DNA of 64,000 bases from Deefgea piscis (GTDB taxonomy: Bacteria; Pseudomonadota; Gammaproteobacteria; Burkholderiales; Chitinibacteraceae): assembly GCF_013284055.1 (NCBI RefSeq), contig NZ_CP054143.1, positions 2,418,001-2,482,000 of the forward strand, read 5' to 3'. Both the position numbers and the translations under genes were made by a program. The stretch's first letter is position 1, and the number at the start of each line of letters is the position of its first letter. Of this stretch, positions 39,377-49,365 are shown one piece after another. A model generated the notes under the pieces. It was not told where the DNA came from. It did not search any database and saw only the letters and a program-made list of their open reading frames with translations.

Positions 39377-40837
39377 ATGACCTGGACCAGTCTTAATGCA
39401 TGGGTGGCGGCACCAGAAATTTTCCTTCTGTGTGCAACGTGCGCCATTCTTTTGCTTGACCTTTTTATTAGTGATGCCAAACGGCATCTGACTTATGTAA
39501 TGACCTTGGCTACTTTGGCGATTACTTTTGCCTTGGTGCTGATGGGGCACGAGCCGCATTCGCGTCTCGCATTTAATGGCTTGTATTTAGTTGATCCAAT
39601 TGCAGATTTTGCAAAGTTGGCAATGATTGTAGGTGTAGCTTTAGTGCTGATCTATGGTCGTAGCTATGCAATGGCGCGTGGCTTGTTTCGCGGTGAATTA
39701 TTTACCCTCACCTTGTTCTCATTATTGGGAATGATGGTGATGGCATCATCGGTTAATTTCTTGGCTCTGTATGTTGGCCTGGAATTAATGTCTTTGTCGG
39801 TGTATGCCTTGGTTGCTTTAAATCGTGAATCATTTGCTTCGACAGAAGCCGCGATGAAGTACTTCGTTTTGGGTGCTTTGGCTTCGGGTATGCTGTTGTA
39901 TGGTGTATCGATGTTATATGGTTCTACCGGTTCACTCGATATTTTTGCTGTGTCGCATGCGATCCAGACGGGTCAAGCAAATAATTTGTTGGCGGTTTTT
40001 GGTATCGTATTTATTGTTACAGGCTTGGGCTTTAAATTTGGTGCTGTACCATTTCATATGTGGGTTCCTGATGTCTATCAGGGCGCGCCAACGCCGATTA
40101 CTCAACTGATTGCATCGGCACCTAAAGCCGCCGTGTTTGTGTTTACTTTGCGTATTTTGGCGCAGGCTTTAGAAGGCTTTGCTCCAGATTGGCGTGGCAT
40201 GTTGATGGTGTTGGCGGTATTGTCGATGGGCTTAGGTAATATCACGGCAATTTCTCAAACCAATATCAAGCGAATGCTTGGCTATTCGACTATTTCACAT
40301 ATGGGCTTTGTCTTGCTTGGTCTGTTGGTGGCTAGTCCTGCAGGTTATTCAGCATCGTTTTTCTATGTTGTTTCTTATGTGTTAATGAGTGCTGCAGCGT
40401 TTGGTATCATTATGCTGTTGTCTCGACAAGGCTTTGAAGCGGATCAGATCGAAGACTTGAAAGGCTTAAACCAGCGCAGTCCATGGTTTGCGGCAATGAT
40501 GTTGTTTACCATGTTCTCTATGGCCGGTATTCCTATTTTCTTGGGCTTCTTTGCTAAGTTAGCCATCTTGAATGTAGTTGTGAATATGGGCTTGGTGCCA
40601 TTGGCAGTCATTGCGGTAGTGTTTTCGCTGATTGGTGCGTTTTATTATCTGCGTATTGTTAAAGTAATGTACTTTGATGATGCGGTTGATCAGTCGCCAT
40701 TGGTTGCAGGTAGTGACGCAAAGCTTGTGTTATCGATCAATTGTTTGTTGCTTCTTGTGCTTGGGTTTATGCCTGATCGCCTGATGAACTTACTTTCAGA
40801 TGCCGTGTCACAATCATTTACTTCGCTACCATACTAA
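39377..40837 (+). CDS. nuoN: NADH-quinone oxidoreductase subunit N
   Basis: This 486-residue ND2-type proton-pumping subunit has about 14 membrane helices. The conserved LYVGLELMSLSVYALVAL, FKFGAVPFHMWVPDVYQGAP and STISHMGFVLLGLL blocks are present. It is the last nuo gene, and the DUF2818 gene starts four bases after its stop. Confidence 0.96.
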   Translation: MTWTSLNAWVAAPEIFLLCATCAILLLDLFISDAKRHLTYVMTLATLAITFALVLMGHEPHSRLAFNGLYLVDPIADFAKLAMIVGVALVLIYGRSYAMARGLFRGELFTLTLFSLLGMMVMASSVNFLALYVGLELMSLSVYALVALNRESFASTEAAMKYFVLGALASGMLLYGVSMLYGSTGSLDIFAVSHAIQTGQANNLLAVFGIVFIVTGLGFKFGAVPFHMWVPDVYQGAPTPITQLIASAPKAAVFVFTLRILAQALEGFAPDWRGMLMVLAVLSMGLGNITAISQTNIKRMLGYSTISHMGFVLLGLLVASPAGYSASFFYVVSYVLMSAAAFGIIMLLSRQGFEADQIEDLKGLNQRSPWFAAMMLFTMFSMAGIPIFLGFFAKLAILNVVVNMGLVPLAVIAVVFSLIGAFYYLRIVKVMYFDDAVDQSPLVAGSDAKLVLSINCLLLLVLGFMPDRLMNLLSDAVSQSFTSLPY

Positions 40838-40841
40838 TGTA

Positions 40842-41141
40842 ATGCAAAACTTTTTGTTAATTGTTGGGTTGGCTGCTTTGGCAGCTAACCTGCCTTTTTT
40901 CTCTGAAAAATTGTTCTTTTTTTGGAAAATTAAGGCTGAGGCTAAATCCTTTGGCTGGCGTCTATTAGAGCTTGGCGTTTTTTATGTCTTATTGGCTGGG
41001 GTCGCTTATCTTTTAGAATCACGTATCAGCTCGGTTCACTCACAAAATTGGCAGTTTTATGTGAGTACCTTTTCGCTGTTTGTGGTTTTTGCTTGGCCGG
41101 GTTTTGTTTGGCGTTATTTTTGGCGAAAACCAGGTATTTAG
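40842..41141 (+). CDS. DUF2818 family membrane protein
   Basis: This 99-residue protein has three hydrophobic segments (about 2-18, 40-60 and 68-88). ANLPFFSEKLFFFW, WRLLELGVFY and FVVFAWPGFVWRYFWRK match the DUF2818 family, which occurs almost only at the 3' end of betaproteobacterial nuo operons. The function is unknown; position suggests an assembly or accessory role for complex I. The ATG at 40842 lies just after the nuoN stop. Confidence 0.88.
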   Translation: MQNFLLIVGLAALAANLPFFSEKLFFFWKIKAEAKSFGWRLLELGVFYVLLAGVAYLLESRISSVHSQNWQFYVSTFSLFVVFAWPGFVWRYFWRKPGI

Positions 41142-41164
41142 TCATAAATAATATGGTTCTTTGC

Positions 41165-41193
41165 TTGCCAAAACGGTAAATGCTATTTATTAT
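41165..41193 (+). promoter_or_regulatory. Promoter of tRNA-Val
   Basis: -35 TTGCCA (41165-41170), a 17-bp spacer and -10 TATTAT (41188-41193) end 11 bases before the tRNA 5' end, a strong sigma70 match. Confidence 0.72.
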
Positions 41194-41204
41194 GTCGCTT
41201 CTTT

Positions 41205-41281
41205 AGGCGCGTAGCTCATCTGGTTAGAGCGCTTCCTTGACATGGAAGAGGTAGTTGGTTCGAATCCAATCGTGCCTACCA
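41205..41281 (+). tRNA. tRNA-Val (GAC)
   Basis: This 77-nt cloverleaf has acceptor stem AGGCGCG paired with CGTGCCT (one G-T), anticodon stem CTTCC/GGAAG around loop TTGACAT (anticodon GAC), T-arm GGTTCGAATCC and an encoded CCA end. It sits between the nuo operon and thrS with its own promoter and a downstream terminator. Confidence 0.97.
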
Positions 41282-41361
41282 ATAATTCGAGATCAAATCT
41301 ATGCAATTCGTTACCACGACGCCCTGTTTTATAATTGGGTAGCCGTACGTAGATTGGATAT

Positions 41362-41390
41362 AAAAGTGCGGCTAGGCCGCACTTTTTTTT
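41362..41390 (+). terminator. Terminator after tRNA-Val
   Basis: AAAAGTGCGGC (41362-41372) pairs with GCCGCACTTTT (41376-41386) across loop TAG and leads into a T run. It lies 54 bp ahead of the thrS start. Confidence 0.88.
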
Positions 41391-41443
41391 TGGTTTTTTT
41401 TGAATAAATATTGTCTCGGCTTACCGAGCAACTGATTTAGGCG

Positions 41444-43354
41444 ATGAATATGCCAGCGATTACACTTCCCGATGGTTCAGTGCGTCAATATGATGCGGCA
41501 GTATCTGTATATGACGTAGCACATAGCATTTCCCCAGGTTTGGCTCGTGCAGCATTGGCTGGCAAGGTGGATGGCCAGTTGGTTGATACGCGTTATGTGA
41601 TGGAGCAAGATGCATCACTACATATCATTACGGACAAAGATGCAGAAGGGCTGGAGGTGATTCGTCACTCGACTGCGCATTTGTTGGCCTACGCCGTGAA
41701 GCAGCTCTATCCGACCGCACAGGTCACAATTGGTCCGGTGATTGAAAACGGTTTTTATTATGATTTTGCTTATGAACGTCCATTTACATTGGATGATTTG
41801 GCTGCAATCGAAAAGAAAATGACCGAGTTGGTCAAAAAAGACATTCAAGTTGAGCGTTATGAGTTAAGTCGCGATGATGCGATTACTTATTTCAAAGGCA
41901 TTGGCGAAAATTACAAAGCTGAAATTATTGAGTCAATCCCTGCGGATCAAGTTTTAAGCTTATATCGTGAAGGCGACTTTACTGATCTTTGCCGTGGTCC
42001 TCACGTACCGTCAACCGGCAAGTTGAAAGTATTTAAGCTAATGAAGGTGGCCGGTGCTTATTGGCGCGGCGATAGTAAGAATGAAATGCTAACACGGGTA
42101 TATGGCACCGCCTTTGCTAAGAAGGAAGATCTGGCGCAATACCTCCACATGCTCGAAGAGGCAGAGAAGCGTGATCATCGTAAGTTAGGTAAGTTGCTTG
42201 ATTTGTTTCATATGCAAGATGAAGCGCCAGGTATGGTGTTTTGGCACCCTAAGGGTTGGACACTTTGGCAGATTATTGAGCAATATATGCGTGCCAAATT
42301 AAATCGCCATGGCTATCAGGAGATCCGTACGCCGATGGTGATGGATCGCACGTTGTGGGAAAAATCAGGGCACTGGGAAAACTATCACGACGGGATGTTT
42401 ACTACCGAGTCTGAAAAGCGCGACTACGCGATTAAGCCGATGAATTGCCCAGGGCACGTACAAGTCTTTAATCAAGGTTTACGCTCGTATCGTGATTTGC
42501 CGTTGCGTTACGCGGAGTTTGGTTCTTGTCATCGTAATGAACCCTCAGGCTCTTTGCATGGCATTATGCGGGTGCGTGGTTTTGTGCAAGATGATGCACA
42601 TATCTTCTGTACTGAAGATCAGGTTCAGCAAGAGGCGGCCGCATTTATTGATTTGCTCAAAGAAGTTTATGCAGACTTTGGCTTTGATGATATTTTGGTC
42701 AAGCTTTCAACTCGCCCTGAAAAACGAATTGGTACTGAAGCATCTTGGGATCGTGCAGAAGCGGCTTTGGCTGCAGCGTTAGACTCAAAAGGCTTGGCCT
42801 TTGAGTATCTGCCTGGTGAAGGTGCATTTTACGGTCCTAAAATTGAATTTACATTAAAGGATTGCTTGGGCCGATTGTGGCAATGTGGTACTTTGCAAAT
42901 CGACCCAAATTTACCTGAGCGTTTGGGCGCTGAATATGTCGGCGAAGATAATGCTAAGCATCGCCCGATTATGTTGCATCGTGCAGTACTTGGTTCTTTA
43001 GAGCGTTTTATTGGTATCTTGATTGAAAACCACGCGGGCGCATTTCCGGCTTGGTTGGCCCCAGTTCAGCTGGTGGTGATGAATATTTCTGAGTCGCAAC
43101 GTGAATATGCGCAAAAAACTGCTGATTTATTGAATCAAAGTGGACTTCGTGCATCAGTGGACTTGAGAAATGAGAAGATTACCTATAAAATCCGCGAACA
43201 TAGCTTGCAACGTCTTCCTTATCAGCTCATCGTAGGGGATAAGGAGCGTGATGCAGGTTTGGTGGCCGTGCGTAACCGCAGTGGTGAAGACTTAGGGCAA
43301 ATGACAGTGGAAGCGCTGGTTGCGCTGGTAAAAGCTGATTTGCCTAAGGTTTAA
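41444..43354 (+). CDS. thrS: Threonyl-tRNA synthetase
   Basis: This 636-residue class II synthetase has domains in order: TGS (1-63, [14 protein letters not shown]), editing domain (about 65-225, with [11 protein letters not shown]), catalytic core (about 245-535, with the zinc-site cysteine in [10 protein letters not shown] and motif 2 [17 protein letters not shown]) and the anticodon-binding domain to the end. A second ATG lies six bases downstream. A small CTCGG/CCGAG hairpin at 41415-41428 precedes the start. It heads thrS-infC-rpmI-rplT-pheST-ihfA, as in E. coli. Confidence 0.97.
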   Translation: MNMPAITLPDGSVRQYDAAVSVYDVAHSISPGLARAALAGKVDGQLVDTRYVMEQDASLHIITDKDAEGLEVIRHSTAHLLAYAVKQLYPTAQVTIGPVIENGFYYDFAYERPFTLDDLAAIEKKMTELVKKDIQVERYELSRDDAITYFKGIGENYKAEIIESIPADQVLSLYREGDFTDLCRGPHVPSTGKLKVFKLMKVAGAYWRGDSKNEMLTRVYGTAFAKKEDLAQYLHMLEEAEKRDHRKLGKLLDLFHMQDEAPGMVFWHPKGWTLWQIIEQYMRAKLNRHGYQEIRTPMVMDRTLWEKSGHWENYHDGMFTTESEKRDYAIKPMNCPGHVQVFNQGLRSYRDLPLRYAEFGSCHRNEPSGSLHGIMRVRGFVQDDAHIFCTEDQVQQEAAAFIDLLKEVYADFGFDDILVKLSTRPEKRIGTEASWDRAEAALAAALDSKGLAFEYLPGEGAFYGPKIEFTLKDCLGRLWQCGTLQIDPNLPERLGAEYVGEDNAKHRPIMLHRAVLGSLERFIGILIENHAGAFPAWLAPVQLVVMNISESQREYAQKTADLLNQSGLRASVDLRNEKITYKIREHSLQRLPYQLIVGDKERDAGLVAVRNRSGEDLGQMTVEALVALVKADLPKV

Positions 43355-43402
43355 CACTTGCAGGTGCACGGTTTTGTTTTTGAATGACTTGGAGTAATAA
43401 CA

Positions 43403-43927
43403 ATAGCTGCTCAAGATAAAGGCCCGCGTATTAATGGTGAAATCACCGCGCGTGAAATTCGTTTGCAAGGTGTGGAAGGCGAACAACTTGGTATCGTCTC
43501 CCTGAATCAAGCCCTTCAACTGGCTGAAGAGGCAGAGGTAGATCTGGTAGAGATCGCGCCAAATGCTCAGCCACCGGTTTGCCGATTAATGGATTACGGT
43601 AAATTCCGGTACGAAGAGGCTAAGAAAAAGCACGCTGCCAAGCTCAAGCAAAAGCAGGTACAGGTTAAAGAAATTAAACTGCGCCCGAGCACGGATGAAA
43701 ACGATTACCAAGTTAAATTGCGTGGTGCAATTCGCTTCTTAAATGAAGGCGATAAGTGCAAATTTACTTTACGGTTCCGTGGTCGTGAAATGGCTCACCA
43801 AGAAATTGGTATGGCTCAACTTAAACGAGTTGAAGCTGACTTGGCTGAATTGGCGGTAGTTGAGCAATATCCTAAGCTAGAAGGTCGCCAGATGGTGATG
43901 ATGCTTGGACCTAAGAAAAAAGTATAA
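43403..43927 (+). CDS. infC: Translation initiation factor IF-3 (AUA start)
   Basis: IF-3 binds the 30S subunit, enforces start-codon fidelity and prevents premature 50S joining. The protein reads [21 protein letters not shown]..., the canonical N-terminus, and its first codon is ATA at 43403 with GGAG (43391-43394) eight bases upstream. No ATG, GTG or TTG is in a sensible position; the first ordinary in-frame start, a TTG at 43463, would delete 20 conserved residues. IF-3 genes elsewhere use AUU/AUC/AUA for self-repression, and the same is inferred here. The N- and C-terminal domains are complete; 174 residues. Confidence 0.93.
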   Translation: MAAQDKGPRINGEITAREIRLQGVEGEQLGIVSLNQALQLAEEAEVDLVEIAPNAQPPVCRLMDYGKFRYEEAKKKHAAKLKQKQVQVKEIKLRPSTDENDYQVKLRGAIRFLNEGDKCKFTLRFRGREMAHQEIGMAQLKRVEADLAELAVVEQYPKLEGRQMVMMLGPKKKV

Positions 43928-43934
43928 CGGGTTG

Positions 43935-43980
43935 GCGACTACACCTGTTAAAGCCAATGTAGTTATTGGCTGGTAGTCGC
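43935..43980 (+). promoter_or_regulatory. Nested hairpin in rpmI-rplT leader
   Basis: The outer stem GCGACTAC (43935-43942) pairs with GTAGTCGC (43973-43980), and the inner stem AGCCAAT (43952-43958) with ATTGGCT (43965-43971). It lies in the 149-nt gap before rpmI, where ribosomal protein L20 represses the rpmI-rplT messenger in E. coli. A similar L20-binding role is inferred. Confidence 0.5.
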
Positions 43981-44076
43981 GGTGGGGTGACGGGTATTAA
44001 GTTCTATTGGCAACAGTAGACGCCCTTTTGCCTAATCTAATAAGCTCATTTGAGCTAAGGCTAGTTGGAGTAAGTA

Positions 44077-44274
44077 ATGCCTAAAATGAAAACCAAGAGT
44101 AGTGCTAAAAAGCGCTTCAAAGTACTTGGCGGTGGTGGTGTTAAGCGTAGTCACGCTTTCAAACGCCACATCTTGACCAAGAAAACGACTAAAACTAAGC
44201 GCCAATTGCGCGGCACTTCTATGGTTGATGCAACCAATATGAAGTCCGTTCGTGCAATGATGCCTTACGCTTAA
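44077..44274 (+). CDS. rpmI: 50S ribosomal protein L35 (bL35)
   Basis: This 65-residue basic protein begins [20 protein letters not shown] and contains [17 protein letters not shown], the standard bL35 sequence. GGAG precedes the ATG. It is 16 bp upstream of rplT. Confidence 0.97.
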   Translation: MPKMKTKSSAKKRFKVLGGGGVKRSHAFKRHILTKKTTKTKRQLRGTSMVDATNMKSVRAMMPYA

Positions 44275-44290
44275 CCCTAGGAGATAAAAT

Positions 44291-44650
44291 ATGCCTCGCG
44301 TTAAACGTGGTGTCACCGCTCGAGCTCGTCATAAGAAAGTCTTAGCCCTGGCTAAAGGCTATCGTGGTCGTCGTAAAAATGTCTATCGTATCGCTAAACA
44401 AGCGGTAATGAAGGCAGGTCAATATGCATACCGTGACCGTCGTCAGAAAAAACGTCAGTTCCGTCAACTCTGGATTGCACGTATCAACGCTGCTTCCCGT
44501 GAGTGTGGTCTGGCATACAGCCGCTTCATGAATGGCTTGAAAAAAGCCGGTATTGAAGTTGACCGTAAAGTTTTGGCCGACATGGCAATCTTTGACAAGC
44601 CAGCTTTTGCTGCGTTTGTTGAACAAGCTAAAGCAAGCCTGACTGCTTAA
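44291..44650 (+). CDS. rplT: 50S ribosomal protein L20 (bL20)
   Basis: This 119-residue basic protein binds 23S rRNA early in assembly and can repress its own operon. [18 protein letters not shown] and the globular part with [20 protein letters not shown] are diagnostic. A strong terminator follows. Confidence 0.97.
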   Translation: MPRVKRGVTARARHKKVLALAKGYRGRRKNVYRIAKQAVMKAGQYAYRDRRQKKRQFRQLWIARINAASRECGLAYSRFMNGLKKAGIEVDRKVLADMAIFDKPAFAAFVEQAKASLTA

Positions 44651-44669
44651 TCGGTACTGCCGGTAATGA

Positions 44670-44694
44670 GGGAGGCTTTCAGCCTCCCTTTTTT
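44670..44694 (+). terminator. Terminator after rplT
   Basis: GGGAGGCT (44670-44677) pairs with AGCCTCCC (44681-44688) across loop TTC, then T6. It may act as an attenuator, since pheS lies 97 bp downstream. Confidence 0.9.
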
Positions 44695-44787
44695 ATTCAC
44701 TTGTTTTTTCGTGAAAAAATTAAATTTAATGGGCTGCATCGCTTATTTAATTTAGCTTTTTCTCTCCTCACTACTTATCGGGCCTAA

Positions 44788-45786
<999 letters not shown>

Positions 45787-45800
45787 GCGGAGCATCAATC

Positions 45801-48155
45801 ATGCAATTTTCAGAACAATGGCTGCGTAGCTGGGTTAATCCAGCGCTCAATTCAGATGAACTTGCGCATTTATTGACGATGGCAGGTTTGGAAGTCGAAG
45901 AAAATGAAGCAGCAGCACCGGCATTTTCCGATGTTTTTGTCGCTGAAGTACTGAGTGTAACCAAGCATCCTGATGCCGATCGTTTAAATGTATGTAGCGT
46001 CAATGTGGGTGAAGCAGAGCCACTGCAAATCGTTTGTGGCGCACCCAATGTCGCTGCTGGTTTGACAGTGCCATGTGCCCGTATCGGTGCGGTATTGCCG
46101 GGCAACTTTAAAATTAAAAAAGCCAAAGTTCGCGGCATTGAGTCATCGGGCATGCTGTGCTCGGGTGATGAGATGGGTATTGCTTCGGACATTGATGGTT
46201 TATATGTTCTGCCAAGCGATGCCCCAGTGGGTATGTCGATTCGTGAATATTTGGCGCTTGATGATCGTTTGCTGACCTTAAAGCTCACCCCTAATCGTAC
46301 AGATTGCTTATCGATTCGTGGTATTGCACGTGAAGTCGCAGCATTAACCAAGTCAAGCTTAAGCCCTGTTGTAATTGAAACGGCAGCGATGAGTACAGAT
46401 GCTGCAATTGCTGTTGCATTGAACGCAGAAGCGGCTTGCCCTCGTTATGCGGGCCGTCTTATTCAAGGTATCAACCAGGCTGCGACAACACCCGATTGGA
46501 TGAAGCAACGGTTGGAGCGTTCGGGTATTCGTTCGATCTCGGCGATTGTGGATATTACAAATTACGTTTTGCTAGAGCTTGGTCAGCCAATGCACGCGTT
46601 TGACGCGGCTAAGTTGTCAGGTGGCGTACAAGTGCGTTTTGCTAAAGCGGGTGAGTCCATCACCTTGCTAAATGAAAAAGAATTGATGCTGACTGACGAC
46701 TTGCTCGTTATTGCCGATGATCATGAAGTGTTGGCTCTGGCCGGCATCATGGGCGGATTGGCATCGAGCGTGACGGAAAGCACCCAAGATATTTTCTTAG
46801 AGTCGGCTTTTTTTGCGCCTGAGGTTATTGCAGGTAAAGCCCGTCGCTTTGGCTTTTCTTCGGATTCGAGTCACCGTTTTGAACGTGGTATTGATTTTGG
46901 CAATGTACGCGAAGCGCTGGAGCGTGCTACGCAATTGGTTGTCGAGATTTGTGGCGGTCAAGTTGGCCCTGTGACGGAACAATTAACCACGCTACCAGCT
47001 CGTCTACCCGTTGCATTGCGCGTGAGCCGTGTGGCTAAAGTGCTTGGCATTAGCTTGCCTGCTGCTGAAATTATGGCGATGTTACAAGGCCTTGGTTTAG
47101 CATGTGAATTGTCTGCAGACGTGATTACTGTAACGCCGCCATCGTATCGCTTTGATATTGAAATCGAAGAAGATCTGATCGAAGAAGTAGCGCGTGTTTT
47201 TGGGTATGACAATATTCCAGTGAGTCCATCGCTAGCGCGGATGAGCATGTTGCCGCAAGCGGGTGATCGCCGTAGCAAGAATGTTCTAAAATCGATTTTA
47301 GCTTCGCGTAATTATCAAGAAACCATTTCTTACGCTTTTGTGGAAGAAAAATGGGAAACAGATTTTGCAGCAAATAGCGCACCCATTCGCTTGATGAATC
47401 CTATTGCCAGCCAAATGAGCGTGATGCGCTCAACCCTGATTGGTGGTTTAGTCGCAGGCTTGCAACACAATTTAAATCGAAAACAAGACCGAGTTCGTTT
47501 GTTTGAAGTTGCTCGTGTCTTTCAAGGCGTTGCGGCACATCAACAACCAGAACGAATTGCTGCGTTAGCATGGGGCCATCGTTTTGCCGAGCAATGGGGT
47601 GTAGCGAAAGAACGTGTTGATTTCTATGATATAAAAGCCGATGTGGAAGCACTACTTGCACCACGGGTTGCTCAATATCGTCGAGTGAATCATCCTGCGC
47701 TTCACCCTGGCCGCTCAGCTGAAGTGGTGTTGGATGGCGAAGTCATTGGGGTGTTAGGTGAAGTGCACCCGCAATGGGTACAGTCGTATGGCTTAGCCTT
47801 TGCGCCGGTTGTTTTTGAGCTTTCAGTAGCAGCATTGACGCAAGTAGCGAAGTTGCAAGCGGAACCAATTGCTAAATTTCAAATCGTACGTCGAGATTTG
47901 GCCTTGTTAATGGACGAGTCCCTTGCAGTAGGTACCTTGCTGTTAGCATTTGAAAGTTTAAAATTACCTATTATTTCATCAGTAGAAGTTTTCGATGTTT
48001 ATCGCGGTAAAGGGTTGCCTGATGGCAAAAAGAGTCTTGCATTCAAAATCATGCTGCAAGATACTTTAAAAACTTTAACCGACGAAGAAATCGATATAGC
48101 AGTAGCAAAATTACTCCAGAAGGCAGAGGAATGCGGCGCGATCTTGAGAGCATAA
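45801..48155 (+). CDS. pheT: Phenylalanyl-tRNA synthetase beta subunit
   Basis: This 784-residue structural and editing subunit has an OB-fold tRNA-binding domain (about 40-150), a B5/B3-4 editing region (about 200-480), a catalytic-like domain and a C-terminal ferredoxin-fold anticodon-binding domain (about 690-784, ending near [14 protein letters not shown]). Domains run the full family length with no gaps. Its stop overlaps the ihfA ATG (TAATG at 48153). Confidence 0.96.
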   Translation: MQFSEQWLRSWVNPALNSDELAHLLTMAGLEVEENEAAAPAFSDVFVAEVLSVTKHPDADRLNVCSVNVGEAEPLQIVCGAPNVAAGLTVPCARIGAVLPGNFKIKKAKVRGIESSGMLCSGDEMGIASDIDGLYVLPSDAPVGMSIREYLALDDRLLTLKLTPNRTDCLSIRGIAREVAALTKSSLSPVVIETAAMSTDAAIAVALNAEAACPRYAGRLIQGINQAATTPDWMKQRLERSGIRSISAIVDITNYVLLELGQPMHAFDAAKLSGGVQVRFAKAGESITLLNEKELMLTDDLLVIADDHEVLALAGIMGGLASSVTESTQDIFLESAFFAPEVIAGKARRFGFSSDSSHRFERGIDFGNVREALERATQLVVEICGGQVGPVTEQLTTLPARLPVALRVSRVAKVLGISLPAAEIMAMLQGLGLACELSADVITVTPPSYRFDIEIEEDLIEEVARVFGYDNIPVSPSLARMSMLPQAGDRRSKNVLKSILASRNYQETISYAFVEEKWETDFAANSAPIRLMNPIASQMSVMRSTLIGGLVAGLQHNLNRKQDRVRLFEVARVFQGVAAHQQPERIAALAWGHRFAEQWGVAKERVDFYDIKADVEALLAPRVAQYRRVNHPALHPGRSAEVVLDGEVIGVLGEVHPQWVQSYGLAFAPVVFELSVAALTQVAKLQAEPIAKFQIVRRDLALLMDESLAVGTLLLAFESLKLPIISSVEVFDVYRGKGLPDGKKSLAFKIMLQDTLKTLTDEEIDIAVAKLLQKAEECGAILRA

Positions 48156-48493
48156 TGCAGTACGAAACAAGCACATTAACACTGACAAAAGCAGATCTTG
48201 CCGATATGTTATTCGACAAGGTGGGTTTGAATAAACGCGAAGCCAAAGATATGGTGGAATCTTTTTTTGATGAAGTTCGTGCTTCATTATCAGAAGGGGA
48301 TACTGTTAAATTATCTGGCTTTGGCAATTTTCAACTCCGTGATAAACCGCAACGTCCAGGACGTAACCCTAAAACCGGCGAGGAAATCCCAATTTCTGCG
48401 CGGCGCGTGGTTACATTTCATGCAAGTCAAAAGCTGAAGGGAATGGTCGAAATCCACTATGCAAAGCTCCAGCAGCGTTATTCCAACCAGTGA
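48155..48493 (+). CDS. ihfA: Integration host factor alpha subunit
   Basis: This 112-residue DNA-bending protein works as a heterodimer with Ihf[27 protein letters not shown] and the beta arm with [20 protein letters not shown], including the intercalating proline, are typical. The ATG at 48155 overlaps the pheT stop; a longer frame from 48131 would lie inside pheT. Its 3' end overlaps the MerR-type gene by 35 bp. Confidence 0.95.
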   Translation: MQYETSTLTLTKADLADMLFDKVGLNKREAKDMVESFFDEVRASLSEGDTVKLSGFGNFQLRDKPQRPGRNPKTGEEIPISARRVVTFHASQKLKGMVEIHYAKLQQRYSNQ

Positions 48494-48827
48494 TCTGCCA
48501 TCAATTCCAGCAAAACGCTACTTCACCATTGGTGAAGTTAGCGAATTATGTGGTGTAAAACCACATGTTTTGCGGTATTGGGAGCAAGAGTTTACGCAAC
48601 TTAAACCGGTGAAACGGCGTGGTAATCGACGCTACTATCAGCACCATGAGGTGCTGCTAGTTCGACGAATTCGATCTTTGCTTTATGAGCAAGGATTTAC
48701 CATTAGTGGAGCGCGTAATCAATTGGGCGTATCAATGGCTGAAGTTGGCGACTTTGGTTGTGGTGAAGTCAGTTTGATCGAAGTTCGCCATGAGTTAGAG
48801 GATTTGCTGGCATGGCTTGAACAGTAA
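48459..48827 (+). CDS. MerR-family transcriptional regulator
   Basis: This 122-residue protein has a MerR winged helix at residues 20-90 ([27 protein letters not shown]) followed by a short helical tail ([10 protein letters not shown]). It lacks the metal-binding cysteines of MerR or CueR. The position directly after ihfA and overlapping it by 35 bp is conserved in proteobacteria; the effector is unknown. The tRNA-Pro promoter lies within its last codons. Confidence 0.9.
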   Translation: MQSSSSVIPTSDLPSIPAKRYFTIGEVSELCGVKPHVLRYWEQEFTQLKPVKRRGNRRYYQHHEVLLVRRIRSLLYEQGFTISGARNQLGVSMAEVGDFGCGEVSLIEVRHELEDLLAWLEQ

Positions 48828-48845
48828 GTTTGTTTGAGTTAAAAT
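48817..48845 (+). promoter_or_regulatory. Promoter of tRNA-Pro
   Basis: -35 TTGAAC (48817-48822), a 17-bp spacer and -10 TAAAAT (48840-48845) end nine bases before the tRNA. The -35 is inside the MerR-type coding region. Confidence 0.72.
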
Positions 48846-48854
48846 ACGGCCTCT

Positions 48855-48931
48855 CGGAATATGGCGCAGCCTGGTAGCGCACTTGCATGGGGTGCAAGGG
48901 GTCGCGAGTTCGAATCCCGCTATTCCGACCA
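48855..48931 (+). tRNA. tRNA-Pro (GGG)
   Basis: This 77-nt cloverleaf has acceptor stem CGGAATA paired with TATTCCG, anticodon stem CTTGC/GCAAG around loop ATGGGGT (anticodon GGG), T-arm GAGTTCGAATCCC and an encoded CCA end. It marks the change from core gene order to accessory content. Confidence 0.97.
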
Positions 48932-48939
48932 ATAAAATC

Positions 48940-48976
48940 AATGGGTTACAGCTTAAAGGCTGTAACCCATTTTTTG
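48940..48976 (+). terminator. Terminator after tRNA-Pro
   Basis: A 12-13 bp stem, ATGGGTTACAGC (48941-48952) with GCTGTAACCCAT (48959-48970), encloses loop TTAAAG and is followed by T6. Confidence 0.9.
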
Positions 48977-49115
48977 TTTTTACGTTATTTTCTCACCAAG
49001 TACATACACCACGTACATACAAACTTGTTCGCTTTCTTAGGAATTGTTTGGATGTCTTTGGATGACAATTTACGTGCGAGTTGAAAATGAGGTAGAAGGC
49101 AAAACAAAAAATAGA
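48977..49115. other. Non-coding junction downstream of tRNA-Pro
   Basis: This AT-rich stretch contains a 9-bp direct repeat GTACATACA (49000-49008 and 49013-49021), spaced 13 bp start to start. No integrase gene or copy of the tRNA 3' end was found nearby. Short open frames on both strands have no recognisable content. Confidence 0.4.
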
Positions 49116-49316
49116 TCAAGCCCTCAAAATATCGCGGACAGAAATATCTTCGCCTAAGTCTGGTCAATGCACCCCAACACCACGGCCAATTAAGCGCCAA
49201 TTTTCCCGCTCTGCACGATTTGCATTTTGTAATGTTGGAAACCAAACCAACGGCGAGAATACTTCACGACCATCAGCCAGTACCAAATGCAGCGCAACAT
49301 CATCCAAAGCTGCCGC
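49116..49316 (-). pseudogene. DUF2442 protein gene interrupted by an in-frame TGA
   Basis: Read on the minus strand the frame gives LADGREVFSPLVWFPTLQ, then AERENWRLIGRG, then GVH-stop-PDLGEDISVRDIL. This is the DUF2442 pattern, in which a tryptophan normally sits where the TGA is found (49164-49166), followed by the conserved D-E-D-I-S-V end. One base change, TGG to TGA, explains the break. The 5' end is also damaged: a stop lies just upstream (49317-49319) and no ATG starts the frame. DUF2442 genes often pair with DUF4160 genes in toxin-antitoxin-like modules; no partner is intact here. Confidence 0.72.
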
Positions 49317-49365
49317 TCATGGACCAAGTTCGAGCTTCCGTTCCTCGGCCTAAGCTGCCATGTTA

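Noticed and set aside
49000-49021. GTACATACA direct repeat as integrase arm sites
   Set aside because: Two 9-bp copies alone, without integrase or a duplicated tRNA end, are too little to call an attachment site. Kept only as an observation.
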